DNA of 64,000 nt from NCBI RefSeq assembly GCF_000203795.2, contig NW_006281112.1:62001-126000 (forward strand), given 5' to 3'. The stretch's first letter is position 1. Every line of letters begins with the position of its first letter. The notes beneath the pieces are model-generated. The model was not told where the DNA came from. It did no database searches and saw only the letters and a program-made list of their open reading frames with translations. A program made the translations under genes and the position numbers. Shown here one piece after another: positions 53,358 through 64,000 of the stretch. Origin of the DNA: Batrachochytrium dendrobatidis JAM81 (lineage: Eukaryota; Chytridiomycota; Chytridiomycetes; Rhizophydiales).

Positions 53358-56300
53358 ATGTCGCAGATTCCACCACCTGTACCAGGCCCTGGTGGATCTT
53401 ATCCTCCACAAAGGTATATTATTTTTAATTTATAGCTGAAAATACACTTGATGTTGTCCATGACACTTATGCCTGATTTATCTATGCATTCAACACTTCC
53501 AGCAGTAATAATATGGAATACTCTAGAGGACCAATCCAAACACCCAAAACTGACCGACCATCTCACCCACAATCCTATCTTTTGGCTCAATCGCCCTATC
53601 CTTCTCAAATGGCACCTACTCAGCCGCCCCTAACACTTTCAAACGTTTCTCATGCTTCGCCTTCGTTGCATGGACCCAATGTTAGACCAGGCACACAGTA
53701 CACTTCGTATCCAGCATCTCATTCTTTAAATGATATTCCACATTCCCAGCCTATGTCTGGACCCCCGTCAATTCCATCTTCATCTGGACTGAATTCCGGT
53801 CATTCACACTATGAATCGCAAAGTGGATTGTATTCTTCTGCTCCCCAGCCACATTCATCCATTCAATCACACCCACCGACATCCATGCACGCGCAGATGC
53901 CGGCTGGCGGATCATTGCCTCAGCAGGGACATCACAATCAAATAGTCAGTGGATCTATGCCATCAAGTGGAACTATAACTCCTACTCACATGCAGCCTCA
54001 CAGTTCAACAGCTGCACGACCAGAATCACCTTCTACAAGCCAGCAGTCACATACATCAGCGGGAGTTGCAGGACCACCAAATACTGCATTTAATTTCAAT
54101 GAGCCAAATCCATCTCCGGCCGGGTATCGCCCATTAAATGTGCGAGATGCATTATCATATTTGGATCAAGTAAAAATTCAATTTGGTGACCAGCCCGAGG
54201 TTTACAATCGATTCTTGGATATCATGAAAGACTTTAAATCGCAAGCAATTGACACGCCTGGAGTAATCGAACGTGTATCGTCCCTGTTTCGTGGACATCC
54301 AAATCTGATTATGGGATTCAATACTTTTCTACCACCAGGGTATCGCATTGAGCCAACCAACAATCCCGCAGATCCTGTGCGTGTGACTACCCCGCGTGAT
54401 CACCCTTATGTTGTAAACCAGATTGCTCCCGCTGCATCTGCAGGAAATGATCCTTATCATCCTACTAACCGTGGCGATAGTGCAAGTCGTGATGGTGTGT
54501 CGTATGGTCCTCCAGGTAGCAGCATTGCTTTATCATCTTTGCCTTCTATTGCTCCAGGGGGTCCACATCCTAGCGCTGCGTATGGCTTACCAATGCATAA
54601 CGGCGCACCTCCTCATATGTTGCATTCAGGTGATTCTCATATGAGTGCCAAGCATGTTCCTTCTAATCAAGGAAAAGATGGATTTTCAAATGCACCTATT
54701 TCTGGAGCAGTGCGTTACGGAGCTCCACACGGCTCTACTCAACATCTATCTGGCTCTGGTCAACCTTCTCAATATTCCTCTGCTTCTGGTCCACCTCCTA
54801 TGCAGGTTTATGGCGATGATAATGCTAGCTCTTTTGGCCACGATGCCAATGCTCGTAGTAATCGTGGTCCAGTCGAATTTAACCATGCGATCAACTATGT
54901 AAATAAGATCAAGAATCGATTTTCGACAGAGCCTGACACTTACAAGCAATTTTTAGAAATTTTGCAAACATATCAACGAGAAGGAAAGCCAATCCAAGAA
55001 GTGTATGCCCAGGTTCAAATTCTGTTTAAAGAGGCACCAGATTTGCTAGACGAATTCAAGCAGTTTTTGCCTGATAATAGTCAACCTCAGTCACAGTCTT
55101 TTCAGCAAGCCCAACCACAAAATCAGACACATCCACAAACCCCTCAGCAATCTTCTCAACACGCTCTCTCTGCAACGGAAAATGGGATCAAATCTGCTGA
55201 TCAAAGTGCCAAGAAACAGGCAAAGCGCCATTCTGGTACCAATTTTCCCATGAGTTATGCTGGTCCTCCTAGCCAGCTTCCACCACCTAAAAAAAAGATT
55301 CGGACTGGCAATGGCATTCCTTCTTCCTCGGCAATGCCCTTGACATCGATTGCTTACAGGGGAAAAGTGGCATCTTCTGGCGAGCTGGATTTTTTTGAAA
55401 GATGCAAACGGGTAATTGGAAACAAGGCATCTTATAACGAATTCCTTAAACTGTTGAATCTGTTTACCCAGGAGATTATTGACAGCAAAACTCTTGTTGA
55501 ACGCACTGAGCCTTTTTTGATGCGCAGCCCTGAGCTTTTTGAATGGTTCAAGAAATTTGTCAAGTATGAAAATGATGAAGTCATTTACAATATTCCAGCC
55601 GACCGACCCGAAATTGATTTGCGTAGCTGCAAACGCAGTGGCCACAGTTATAGAAAGCTACCCAAGGATGTAAGTGGTTATGCATTGGATGCGACTGGGT
55701 GTGGCTTTAAACTTAATGTTTTTTGTTATAGATTCCTCGTCCAGCTACTAGTGGTCGTGATGAGCTTGCCAAGGAAGTGCTAAACAATGATTGGATTTCT
55801 CATCCTGTATACGTTTCCGAGACTGGTTTTGTTGTGCACAAAAAAACACCATATGAAGAAGCCATGTACAAATGCGAGGAGGAGCGTTATGAGTTTGATC
55901 TCAATATTGAATCTAACTTGCGTGTTATCGCAATGCTTGAACCCATTGCCAAGCAACTCCAAATCATGTCTCCTGAAGAACGAACAAAGTTTCGACTTTC
56001 ACCGGGACTTGGAGGCTATTCTGTTGCAATTTATCAGCGCGCTATCAAAAAGGTGTACGATAAGGATCGTGGCGCCGAAGTGATTGATGCTCTACACCAA
56101 AATCCTGCTATTGCTGTTCCTATTGTACTTAAGCGTTTAAAGCAAAAGGATGAAGAGTGGAAGCGCTCACAACGGGAATGGAACAAAGTATGGAGAGAAA
56201 TTGATGCCAAAAACTGTGCCAAAGCTCTTGATCACCAAGGTATTCACTTTAAAGCATCTGACCGTAAGGCCATGAATGTCAAGTCTCTTGTCACTGAAAT

Positions 56301-58416
56301 CGAGGTTCTTCAGCGCGAGCAGTGTGAGAAACGCTCCAACTTGGCTAACCGCTACCAATTTGATTTTGCATTTAAAAGATTGGATATTTTCCGTCATGTC
56401 AGGCGCATTCTTGCTTCTTATATTGAGCCTCCTAGTCCTGCATCTGGACCGGATGACGATCGTATTCGCGAGTTTTTGGATGTGTTTGTAAAGCGATTCT
56501 TTTTGATTGAGAATTTGGTTGGATACGATGAGGATAGTGAGAATACTCCTGTTAGCGGAAACGGCTTTGAATCGGCTATGGCCATCGATGCTGACTCGCA
56601 TGGTGCTTATTCTGGTCATGTGGCTACTCCGGATGCATGCATTCCTGGTTCACAAACGTTTAAAAAAACCAATGATGGAACAATGATGAACACGGATGGA
56701 TCCATTGATGTTGATGTACCTATGGCTGATACAGAAATGAGCATGGCTGGTGAAAGTGAATGCAAACTCGAGCATAATACTCGCAAACGTACCTCCTACT
56801 CGTTTTATGCAAACACGAATATTTATGCATTCTTCAGACTGTACCAGGTTAGTGATACTGTCGACTATTTAGAGCTATTTTTGATGAATGATTTTGCTCA
56901 CACTGACTACTCGAGTCTAGATGCTTTTTTCACGGCTACAAAAGATGAAGGAACTTTCTGATGAACTAGATGGACTACCCACCCGCAGTGAAATGTACAA
57001 TTTTATTGCGTTGGAGCTTGGCCTTCAAAAGGAGCTTGGTAGGTTATACGTTTGTATGTAATTCCTAGGTACAGTCTAATTTGGACTTTCTAATGTTTTC
57101 TGGCAATTACTATTTTGTCTATAGGTTCTGGATATTCTGAATGTGATCGATACTCTGAACTGTTGAAAAACATTCAGGCTTTTTCATGCAATGCAATGGA
57201 TGCCGTTGATTTTGAGGACCGTGCCCGCAATATGTTTTGGACTTCTGGATATCTCATATTTACTGTGGATCGCCTAATTTCAAGTATTGTCAAGCAGGTG
57301 AGCTACAAACCTGCGAGTCTATAATAGTTTTATTTTGATCATGTATAGCTTGTTAAGCCGTAATTCTCACTTGATTGATATTCTTTTATAGATGCAACTC
57401 ATTATCAGCGATCCAAAGTCTATGGATCTGATTTCACTTTTCTACCGTGATCACGAAAGACCCTCTACTTCTTCTCGCCAGGAAGCCATGTACAGATTAT
57501 CCGCCGAAACACTTATTCAAGAAGAAAATGTATATCGTTTGGAATTTGTGAGTAGCTGCCTTTTTTCAGAATGATATGTTTTGTAAACGCAACTTTTATG
57601 TATATATGCTTACTGTTCAACTTGACTGTCTAGTTTATACCTGAGCGTGTGCTTACAGTCCAATTACTAGGCAAAAACGACCAGCTTTCAGACGATACAA
57701 TTTCATCAGAGGAAAAATGGTCTTTGTATGTTGATCAATTTGTGCAGCTGTCTATGGCTGAGGCGCTAGGCTTCCGTCGCAACGAACCCTTTTTAAAACG
57801 CACTTTGCCTATAGAAGTCACGGAGGATCCACCACTGTATGTTGAGACTCGATCTGGGCTAGAGCTCAAGATTTGTGTCAACACATACAAGATTTTTTTT
57901 GTTGATAATACAGAGGATTATTTCCGTCGCAAACGCAGTGAAATGATGGCAGAGAATGGCTTGACCGTGTCCATTACTACAGAAAAAGGTATCCAGTCGA
58001 AGCGCAATGCCAAGTTTGCAGCCTGGCTAGATGGCGAGAATGGATGGCGCCGAGGACTTACTATTGAACAGTGTAAAAATCGTCTTGCTGCATATCAGTC
58101 ATGGCGAGGCGACAAAGCTATATTGGATAAAACCGCAAATGATTTTCCTAATCTTACAGCAGCATCTAATGGTGTAAATGTGACTGAAGTGAAATCGGAT
58201 ACATATTTGTCAACTTCAGTGCCCAACGTTGTAGCCATGCCATCACACACTGAGCCGACACCTATAAAATCACCGCTCTTAACAGCACCTGTGCAGTCTT
58301 TAACGACCAGTCAAAAGACAGTTGCTGATGCACCAACAAGTATTAATGACGATTTTGGTAATGTAGGCAAGACACACAAGGATGTAGTTGATGCGATGGA
58401 GGTTGAGGGAATGTAG
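53358..58416 (+). CDS. SIN3: SIN3 transcriptional corepressor scaffold
   Basis: Seven exons: join(53358..53413,53506..55669,55732..56847,56921..57038,57125..57297,57392..57547,57634..58416), 1521 aa. Exon 2 could start three bases earlier. Sin3 scaffolds the Rpd3/HDAC complex in the nucleus. A Pro/Ser/Gln/His-rich N-terminus (to ~225) precedes PAH1 (~228-290, RPLNVRDALSYLDQVK), PAH2 (~475-540, VEFNHAINYVNKIKNRF) and PAH3 (~646-710, LDFFERCKRVIGNKASY). The HDAC-interaction region follows (DLRSCKRSGHSYRKLP, NNDWISHPVYVSETGF, FRLSPGLGGYSVAIYQRA). The C-terminal Sin3 domain has YDEDSE before an acidic linker and MLFSRLQKMKELSDE. The tail is Thr/Ser-rich. Confidence 0.95.
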
Positions 58417-58599
58417 ACTACCTAGATCTAGTTTCAGCGTGTAATGAACCACAATTTAGGGTGAGTTGAAGTGGGCAGCATCTTTTGGAAGCCAGATGGG
58501 TTCAGAATAAACAGAATTTATATATATATTATGAATCTTGAATGCAAATGGTTTGCACATATTCAAGGATTCTGAAGAGTGATTTTTGGATAGACGAAC

Positions 58600-59378
58600 A
58601 TGATCAGACCAGATGTTGTTGGGCCAGAACAACCCCAATCGCCTTATCCAGTACAGTTGAGTGGCATAGTTAGCAAGGGATTTGGTCGTGGTGGAAAACA
58701 GCTTGGCATTCCAACTGGTAAGCCTTGATTACAGTTTGCTGGCAACAAGATTCAACTTGCTATTCGATCATCTCGACTATCAAGACAGACGGTGACTAAT
58801 CGATTGTTACTGTCCTTGTCAAACTGCAAGCAAACTTGCCAGAGAATGTTGCACAAACTGCTGGAGAGCTTCTCGAAACTGGAATCTACTATGGATGGGC
58901 CTGTGTGGGTCATGATGCATCGTCTGCTGTATTGCCTATGGTCATGAGTTTTGGATGGAATCCATTTTACAAGAACGAGAAGCGATCTGCAGTAAGTCGC
59001 TTGAACTCATTTCTACATTATTCCATACACTACTTTGAGTCATGACACCAAGACGAGTTGGTACTGATTCATCTGTCATACTAGGAGGTGCATATCATAC
59101 ATGAATTCCCCAAAGACTTTTATGGAGCAGATTTACGAGTGATTGTTGCTGGCTACATTCGGCCAGAACAAAACTATACATCTCTAGGCAAGTCACTAAC
59201 GATGATCAATAATCTGGTTCAACTCGTTTAAATCAAGTATTAACTCTGCAGTGATGTGTGTAAACTAGATGCGTTGATTCAAGATATTAATACAGATATT
59301 AAAGTTGCCATCCAATCATTACAACGACCAGCTTATTTGGCACTTCAATCACACCCGTTGTTTACTGATTCAACGTGA
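58600..59378 (+). CDS. FMN1: Riboflavin kinase
   Basis: Four exons, join(58600..58717,58831..58991,59085..59187,59269..59378), 163 aa, the usual size of monofunctional enzymes. It phosphorylates riboflavin to FMN. The family signature [15 protein letters not shown] spans intron 1, with the PTAN Thr/Asn that bind Mg-[14 protein letters not shown] and [16 protein letters not shown] follow, then [18 protein letters not shown] with the catalytic-region Glu/His, and [12 protein letters not shown]. Intron 3 begins GCAAGT, not GT; no GT donor nearby keeps both frame and the conserved SL-DALIQDI junction, so a GC-AG intron is likely. Confidence 0.9.
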
Positions 59379-59788
59379 ATTCAAGTATAGGATATATGAG
59401 TTGTATATCTTTAAATGATATTATAGTGTTGAATAAACCTTTGACTTTTCTCCCATAAAACACTGAATCTATGCTGAATTCACAAGTACGGTTGGTTTTT
59501 TTATTGGAAAACGTCGAGAAATTTTACGAGGCTGGAGGGCTATTTTCAACACTATGGTAGTCTAGCACCATTCATTAAAGACAATATTGCATAGTTTGAA
59601 AAATGAGGTTTTAATGGACTGCAGTCCATTAACTTATAATGGTATTGGATTGAGGAAAAGATATATGGATAGTTGCACATTAGGAAACTCAAACCATGGA
59701 TTATAGTTTTGCAAAGTATTGTCAATGTAGCAGCTAAATTCAATATGAGGAAAAGACAAATACTATTAAACAGTAGATTTGCACTCAA
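59379..59788. other. Intergenic region FMN1 / acid phosphatase
   Basis: 410 bp between convergent genes. AATAAA-like elements occur on both strands; no ORF or RNA is recognised. Confidence 0.35.
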
Positions 59789-61743
59789 TTAGTCCCAATC
59801 AGGGACAACCTTGATAGGAGTCGCGCATTTGACTTCGTAGTTTTTTGGAGTGATACGGTCGACTTCGGCCATGAATGCATCTAGTGTGCACATTTCTGGA
59901 TGTCCAGGGAGATGTTGGTTTTGAGAAGCACATCCAAAAAGTGGACGCGGTTTTCCATTATATAACATACGCACATAATGCTGAGATGGAGAAGTCCATC
60001 CAGTCAATCGACGCCAAGTTGAATCACTTGCACGAGTCTTGTATAGCTCAAATGAAAGCTAGATAATAAAAATTTCCAATCCAGAGTGAATAGTTGTCAG
60101 CCAGATAGATGCGAGATCATATCAACAGGATTGAGTTTTGCTTGAATAAAAAATAAATGATAAAGTGGCTATTAACTTACATTGGATGCATAGCCGGGAT
60201 GGGTTCCATCCGATGCACGAAAGGCAGCAAGAATAGGTAGAATTGTACTAGATATGAAAAAATGCAAGGTTGGCATCATGGCTATTTCAACACCAAAGCA
60301 ATAGTAGACCATATCGGGTTTCTTACGTATCGTGGCCAGAATAAACGGCCATTTTGGGGGTTTTACTGGCCCCCTTGGAAGCAGCTTGAATCTGCTGAGA
60401 AAATTCGCCCACAAATCTCCCAAGCGACATACTAGCAATAAAATTGCTAGACCCAAAAAGCTTACCCCACTGGTCTACAACTAGAGCTGTGAGTTCCTGC
60501 ATGTGAAACTCGGTAATTCCTTTTGGAAAGGGAAGGTCATTGCCTTCAAGACACTGCAGAGTATCGTAAATGCGGAATACCTTGTTCATATCGCTAATAC
60601 CCGTACCGTCGAATGCATGCACAAAGGTAGGAAACTTGGACAAGACAGATTTAATTCGGTTGGCATTGCGAGCAAAGAATGTATCACGGAATCGCTTGAT
60701 TTCAAGTGCGAGTGCAGCGCAATCATCCCGAGGATGCATAGTTTCGGCAGAATCAGGTAAAACATGAATTTGCAGATTGAGACTATTAGGTGCCTGACGT
60801 TTCAATGGTGGATATAAGCCATGTAGCAGAAATTGAAGCGATTCAATAGTACGTGTATAATCAGTACTTCGTAGGTATAACAATTGCGAAGATCTCGAAT
60901 CCAAAATAGGCGGCAATAATTCAAGTTTGTCAATATACAACTTGCGCAAATCTTGGCCAAGATTGTACAGTGTAAGTTTACCAATATCAGTCAGTTGTCC
61001 AGAGAAACTATCAAGCATGTTAGCAAAATATGAAACTGTAAGATGACTAGAAGGTCAGAACAGACTAAATGCTTACCAACTTCCGACCCCTGCCTTTTCA
61101 AGCAGACTCTTGAGCTGTCGAACAGTTCGTGACGCAGCCAAATGCTGCTCCGATGCAACGGTCCCACTAGGAGCACCAAATGCAATCCGCGAAAGCGTAG
61201 GAGGTACTTTGTGAGCAGCATGGCCTGTAGAGCATCATATTTACCCGCACATACAAATCACAGCAATGCATTCACAAGAGATTAGATCAGTAAGCAATGA
61301 TATTTGGTTTACACATGATCAAGTCATGGCATTCTAATGCATGGTCTTGTTATACACCAGCCTAGTTGGAATCAATCTATCAAGCCAATTCACTGACTCG
61401 CCTAAATCAGAAGTACGCTCAATATAGTGTGTATGGTCGCCTACAGTCTGAAGAGCCTTTAAAAACGGCGACAAATTGCATTGGTTCCACAAACTAGCAC
61501 TAGTAAGACCAATGAGATTGCCATGAGTTGGAGTTCTCGCACCTAACACATTCGTAGCAGTAAATCAGATATTTAATATCTTGAATGTGATGTTGGCATA
61601 TTCCAAGAGTAAACCAGTAGTTTATACAAAAGCCACTCCAGCAAACAGATGAATTCATAAGGCTCACCATGTCTGTGGATATAAATGACTTGTTTTAGGT
61701 CCATCCCAGCCGGGTGATAAGATCCATTGTTGGGTTCTTCCAT
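59789..61743 (-). CDS. Histidine acid phosphatase family protein
   Basis: Six exons: complement(join(59789..60058,60181..60247,60327..61035,61077..61224,61358..61542,61668..61743)), 484 aa, in phase. The branch-2 histidine phosphatase core is complete: VIYIHRHGARTPTHGN (nucleophilic His, split after RH by intron 1) and the proton-donor motif VYSGHDTTILPILAAF. Between them are SGQLTDIGKLTLYNLG and LYLRSTDYTRTIESLQ, as in lysosomal/prostatic and ACP6 phosphatases. No signal peptide is seen (the protein starts MEEPNNGSYHP), so a cytosolic or mitochondrial ACP6-like lysophosphatidate phosphatase is as likely as a secreted enzyme. Substrate unknown. Confidence 0.88.
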
Positions 61744-61962
61744 ATCAGATAGATGTGGAGATTTATGACAAAATTGCCATTCACTATTTTTGATGACCTT
61801 GAACAGCCCATCTGACTACTTTTTATCTACCTTGCAACAATGCATTGAATCCCTTGTAAAAAGCCAACACTGGAAACTCACTTGTAATAATACTTGAACA
61901 ATGTCATGTTTGATTATAAAAATGATAAACTTTATAAATATATACAATAGCCAAATACTGCA

Positions 61963-63948
61963 TTAAATCTGCCATGATTCCCGATAAAAACACTGTCCAC
62001 CCTCTACAGTCACTCTTTCGACTTCGCGTACCATGTGTTCAGGTCCAGCAGCCATGACAGCTACTTTGTCCGTATCTTTATCGCTGCAACGACTAAACAC
62101 ACCCTTGAGAATTGTGTCTAGTTCTGGTCGCTCTTGAACTGGGCTAAACCATTGTTGCAGCGTCTCTGCATTCAAGGGATGTGTAGTGTTGCTTTCAATG
62201 AGTGGTTTGGTGGCTGATTCATCCTGGGTAATATAACGCTGGAAAGATCCGCGACCCCGATAGAAATTCATTGCAGTGGTACTAACCAACCCGCCAACCG
62301 TGGCCAACGCACATGCATACACGATTGGTGCCCAGTAATAGTAATACCAACACATGAAATTGTCCATGAATGATAGTGTATTTTGCGGTACAAGGCGACA
62401 CGATTGGGTCTCGTATCCGGGAATCAACGTTCTTCCAAGAATGTATCCAGTTATACCACACGAAAACATCACCACAGCAAGAATAGCTGCATAGATGCCA
62501 AACATGGTTTGACACGGTTTCTTATCTTGAGGAATGGTACCATAGGATAGTGCAGAGGTAGAAACGCGGTGAGAATGCATGAAAATGGAACTCTCGTTTT
62601 CTACAACACTTTTGGCATCCAACTCTTTTTCGGTAAACAAATCTATGCAAGTTCTCTCAAGTTTTTCGTCATCATCTATTGGCACCTCAGCAGTAGGAAT
62701 ACATCTGGTAAGATGCATATGTACCGTCACACGATCCATAAGTGTTGAAGAGGGAGACAGTAGCTCAAGCATGTTGCGATAAGCACAGATATCTGATGCA
62801 TTGCGAGCAGTCCAAACCAATGTGATTTTACCGTCAGTTGCCTTTAAATAATGCTGCATATAAGGTATAAGTGCTGCTATTCCAGTACCGCCACCAACCA
62901 AAACCAAATGTTTGTATCCAAGATACTCTTTACTGCGAGATCCAAACACACCATCTACTTTGACAGCGACAGAAGTACCATAAACACTCGATGCATTATA
63001 AACCGATGCTGTCCATGGTCCATAGTTTTTGATAAAAAAGGTCATTGTATCTGGGGATGTGGCGTGATACGATGCAATGGAAAAGGGATGCCAATTGACT
63101 GATGAAATGGACGGAATAAGCAGATTAATCCAATCTCCTGGTGCATAGGTGCTAGTTTGCTTAAATTCAGCTAGGATCGGAATGTCTACTCTGACAATAT
63201 CCGAAGATACCTTGGTTATGATAGCCGTGGTGTTTCTTGATGTCTTTAAGCGCGGCAAAATACGGTCGTAGATAAAGTATAGCAATGGAGCAATCAAAGG
63301 GTATATAGATTGATATGCATGCACAATGGCAAAAAGTAAAAATGCAATGTACAGCTGGTGCGTCCAGTAAAAAATGCGATAGCTTGATCGTCGGGCTTTA
63401 AAGATGGATGAAATAATCATCAAAATTAACGAAAGACAAGAAATGATGCCCATCGAGTTGGTATACGCCTTGTTGCTCAGCCAGGGAAGTATTTTGTACG
63501 CTAGATTGCCTTCTACAGTGTACAGCACCAAGAAGTGTATTGCATGATAGATAATAAAACCAAAGCTCGCGTATCCAAGAACAATATGGTACTTGATTCC
63601 TCGATGGTACTGTCCAGCATCATTTCCCAAAAGTGCCTTTGCAGCCAAGTTTTCTCGTACAGCAAAAACGATTGCAAGACCACCATCCCATACTCCAGTC
63701 ATGGCTAAAAAACACAAAAATGGTGAGTTGATAGAACAAGGTCAATCGCTCGAGTAAATATATTTACCTGCAGTATTAGAAATATGGTTTAAAAATCCTC
63801 GAGTAGAAAGCAATTTTCCGTTTGGATACATGAGAACCTTGATGATAATGGGAACAATCAGCCATAGCACATTGGATAGCACCACCATGGATCCTAATAG
63901 GATATCACCACTTGAGCAAGCAGAAAAGGCATTGCTAAGCCTAGACAT
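61963..63948 (-). CDS. Ferric reductase-type transmembrane flavocytochrome
   Basis: Two exons, complement(join(61963..63704,63768..63948)), 640 aa. The family passes electrons from NADPH through FAD and two hemes across a membrane, to ferric iron or oxygen. The heme-bearing helices contain KYHIVLGYASFGFIIYHAIH and FYWTHQLYIAFLLFAIVHAY, the paired His ligands. The FAD motif is HPFSIASYH, and NADPH binding is LVLVGGGTGIAALIPYM; the end carries VAVMAAGPEHMVREVERV. Two further hydrophobic helices (YAAILAVVMFSCGITGYIL, APIVYACALATVGGLVS) lie inside the NADPH-binding half. Ferric reductase is favoured over NOX, but substrate is not settled. Confidence 0.85.
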
Positions 63949-64000
63949 GATTTTCCAACGGGGTATCCAAAATCTAGAAGGTACTTGATTGGGTTTAGAG

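Noticed and set aside
61963..63948. NADPH oxidase (NOX) instead of ferric reductase
   Set aside because: No NOX-specific motifs or EF-hands are seen, and the overall layout and helix content fit FRE-type enzymes better. Not fully excluded.

Overview
The window reads as nuclear DNA of a flagellated, chytrid-like fungus. Evidence: AT-rich sequence, many short (about 70-110 nt) GT-AG introns, fungal sterol genes (CYP51, HMG-CoA synthase) and global regulators (SIN3), together with genes found only in organisms that build cilia (a TTLL4-type tubulin polyglutamylase and ODAD2/ARMC4, the outer dynein arm docking subunit). Most fungi have lost the latter; zoosporic fungi keep them. The genus (Batrachochytrium-like Rhizophydiales) is a guess. 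All exon maps were hand-built from splice signals and phase, not from transcripts.

Layout. 1-29.5 kb: a block of host genes bounded by a ~710-bp inverted repeat (1-709 and 28747-29457). It holds an unknown low-complexity protein, TRM112, TTLL4, a UQCC2/Cbp6- or LYR-like assembly factor sitting inside its own 649-bp inverted repeat, a DUF4614/C19orf44-like protein, ATX1, an RS-rich protein, a WDR62/MAPKBP1 WD40 protein, MCM10 and ODAD2. A tRNA-Lys(CTT) follows at 29.68 kb.

29.9-40.5 kb: a mobile or virus-derived island. Two 966-bp direct repeats flank a 5'-truncated short-chain dehydrogenase, a 3.8-kb near-perfect palindrome whose arms each carry an HNH nuclease gene plus a small overlapping Cys/His-rich ORF, and a heavily decayed family-B DNA polymerase gene. 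The downstream direct repeat begins in the last codons of the polymerase relic.

40.7-64 kb: host genes again. CYP51 and HMG-CoA synthase, two steps of sterol synthesis, are divergent and share one 0.88-kb intergenic region containing two CACGTG boxes. Then come an unrecognised protein with hydrophobic segments, a complete short-chain dehydrogenase, a stretch that looks like the broken 5' part of a BEACH-type gene, SIN3 with three PAH domains, riboflavin kinase with a probable GC-AG intron, a histidine acid phosphatase and a ferric-reductase-type flavocytochrome.

The most unusual signals are the HNH palindrome, the inverted-repeat cassette around a mitochondrial assembly-factor gene, and a recurring TTTTACRTGAAT motif that faces gene starts and also lies at one end of two unrelated inverted-repeat families.
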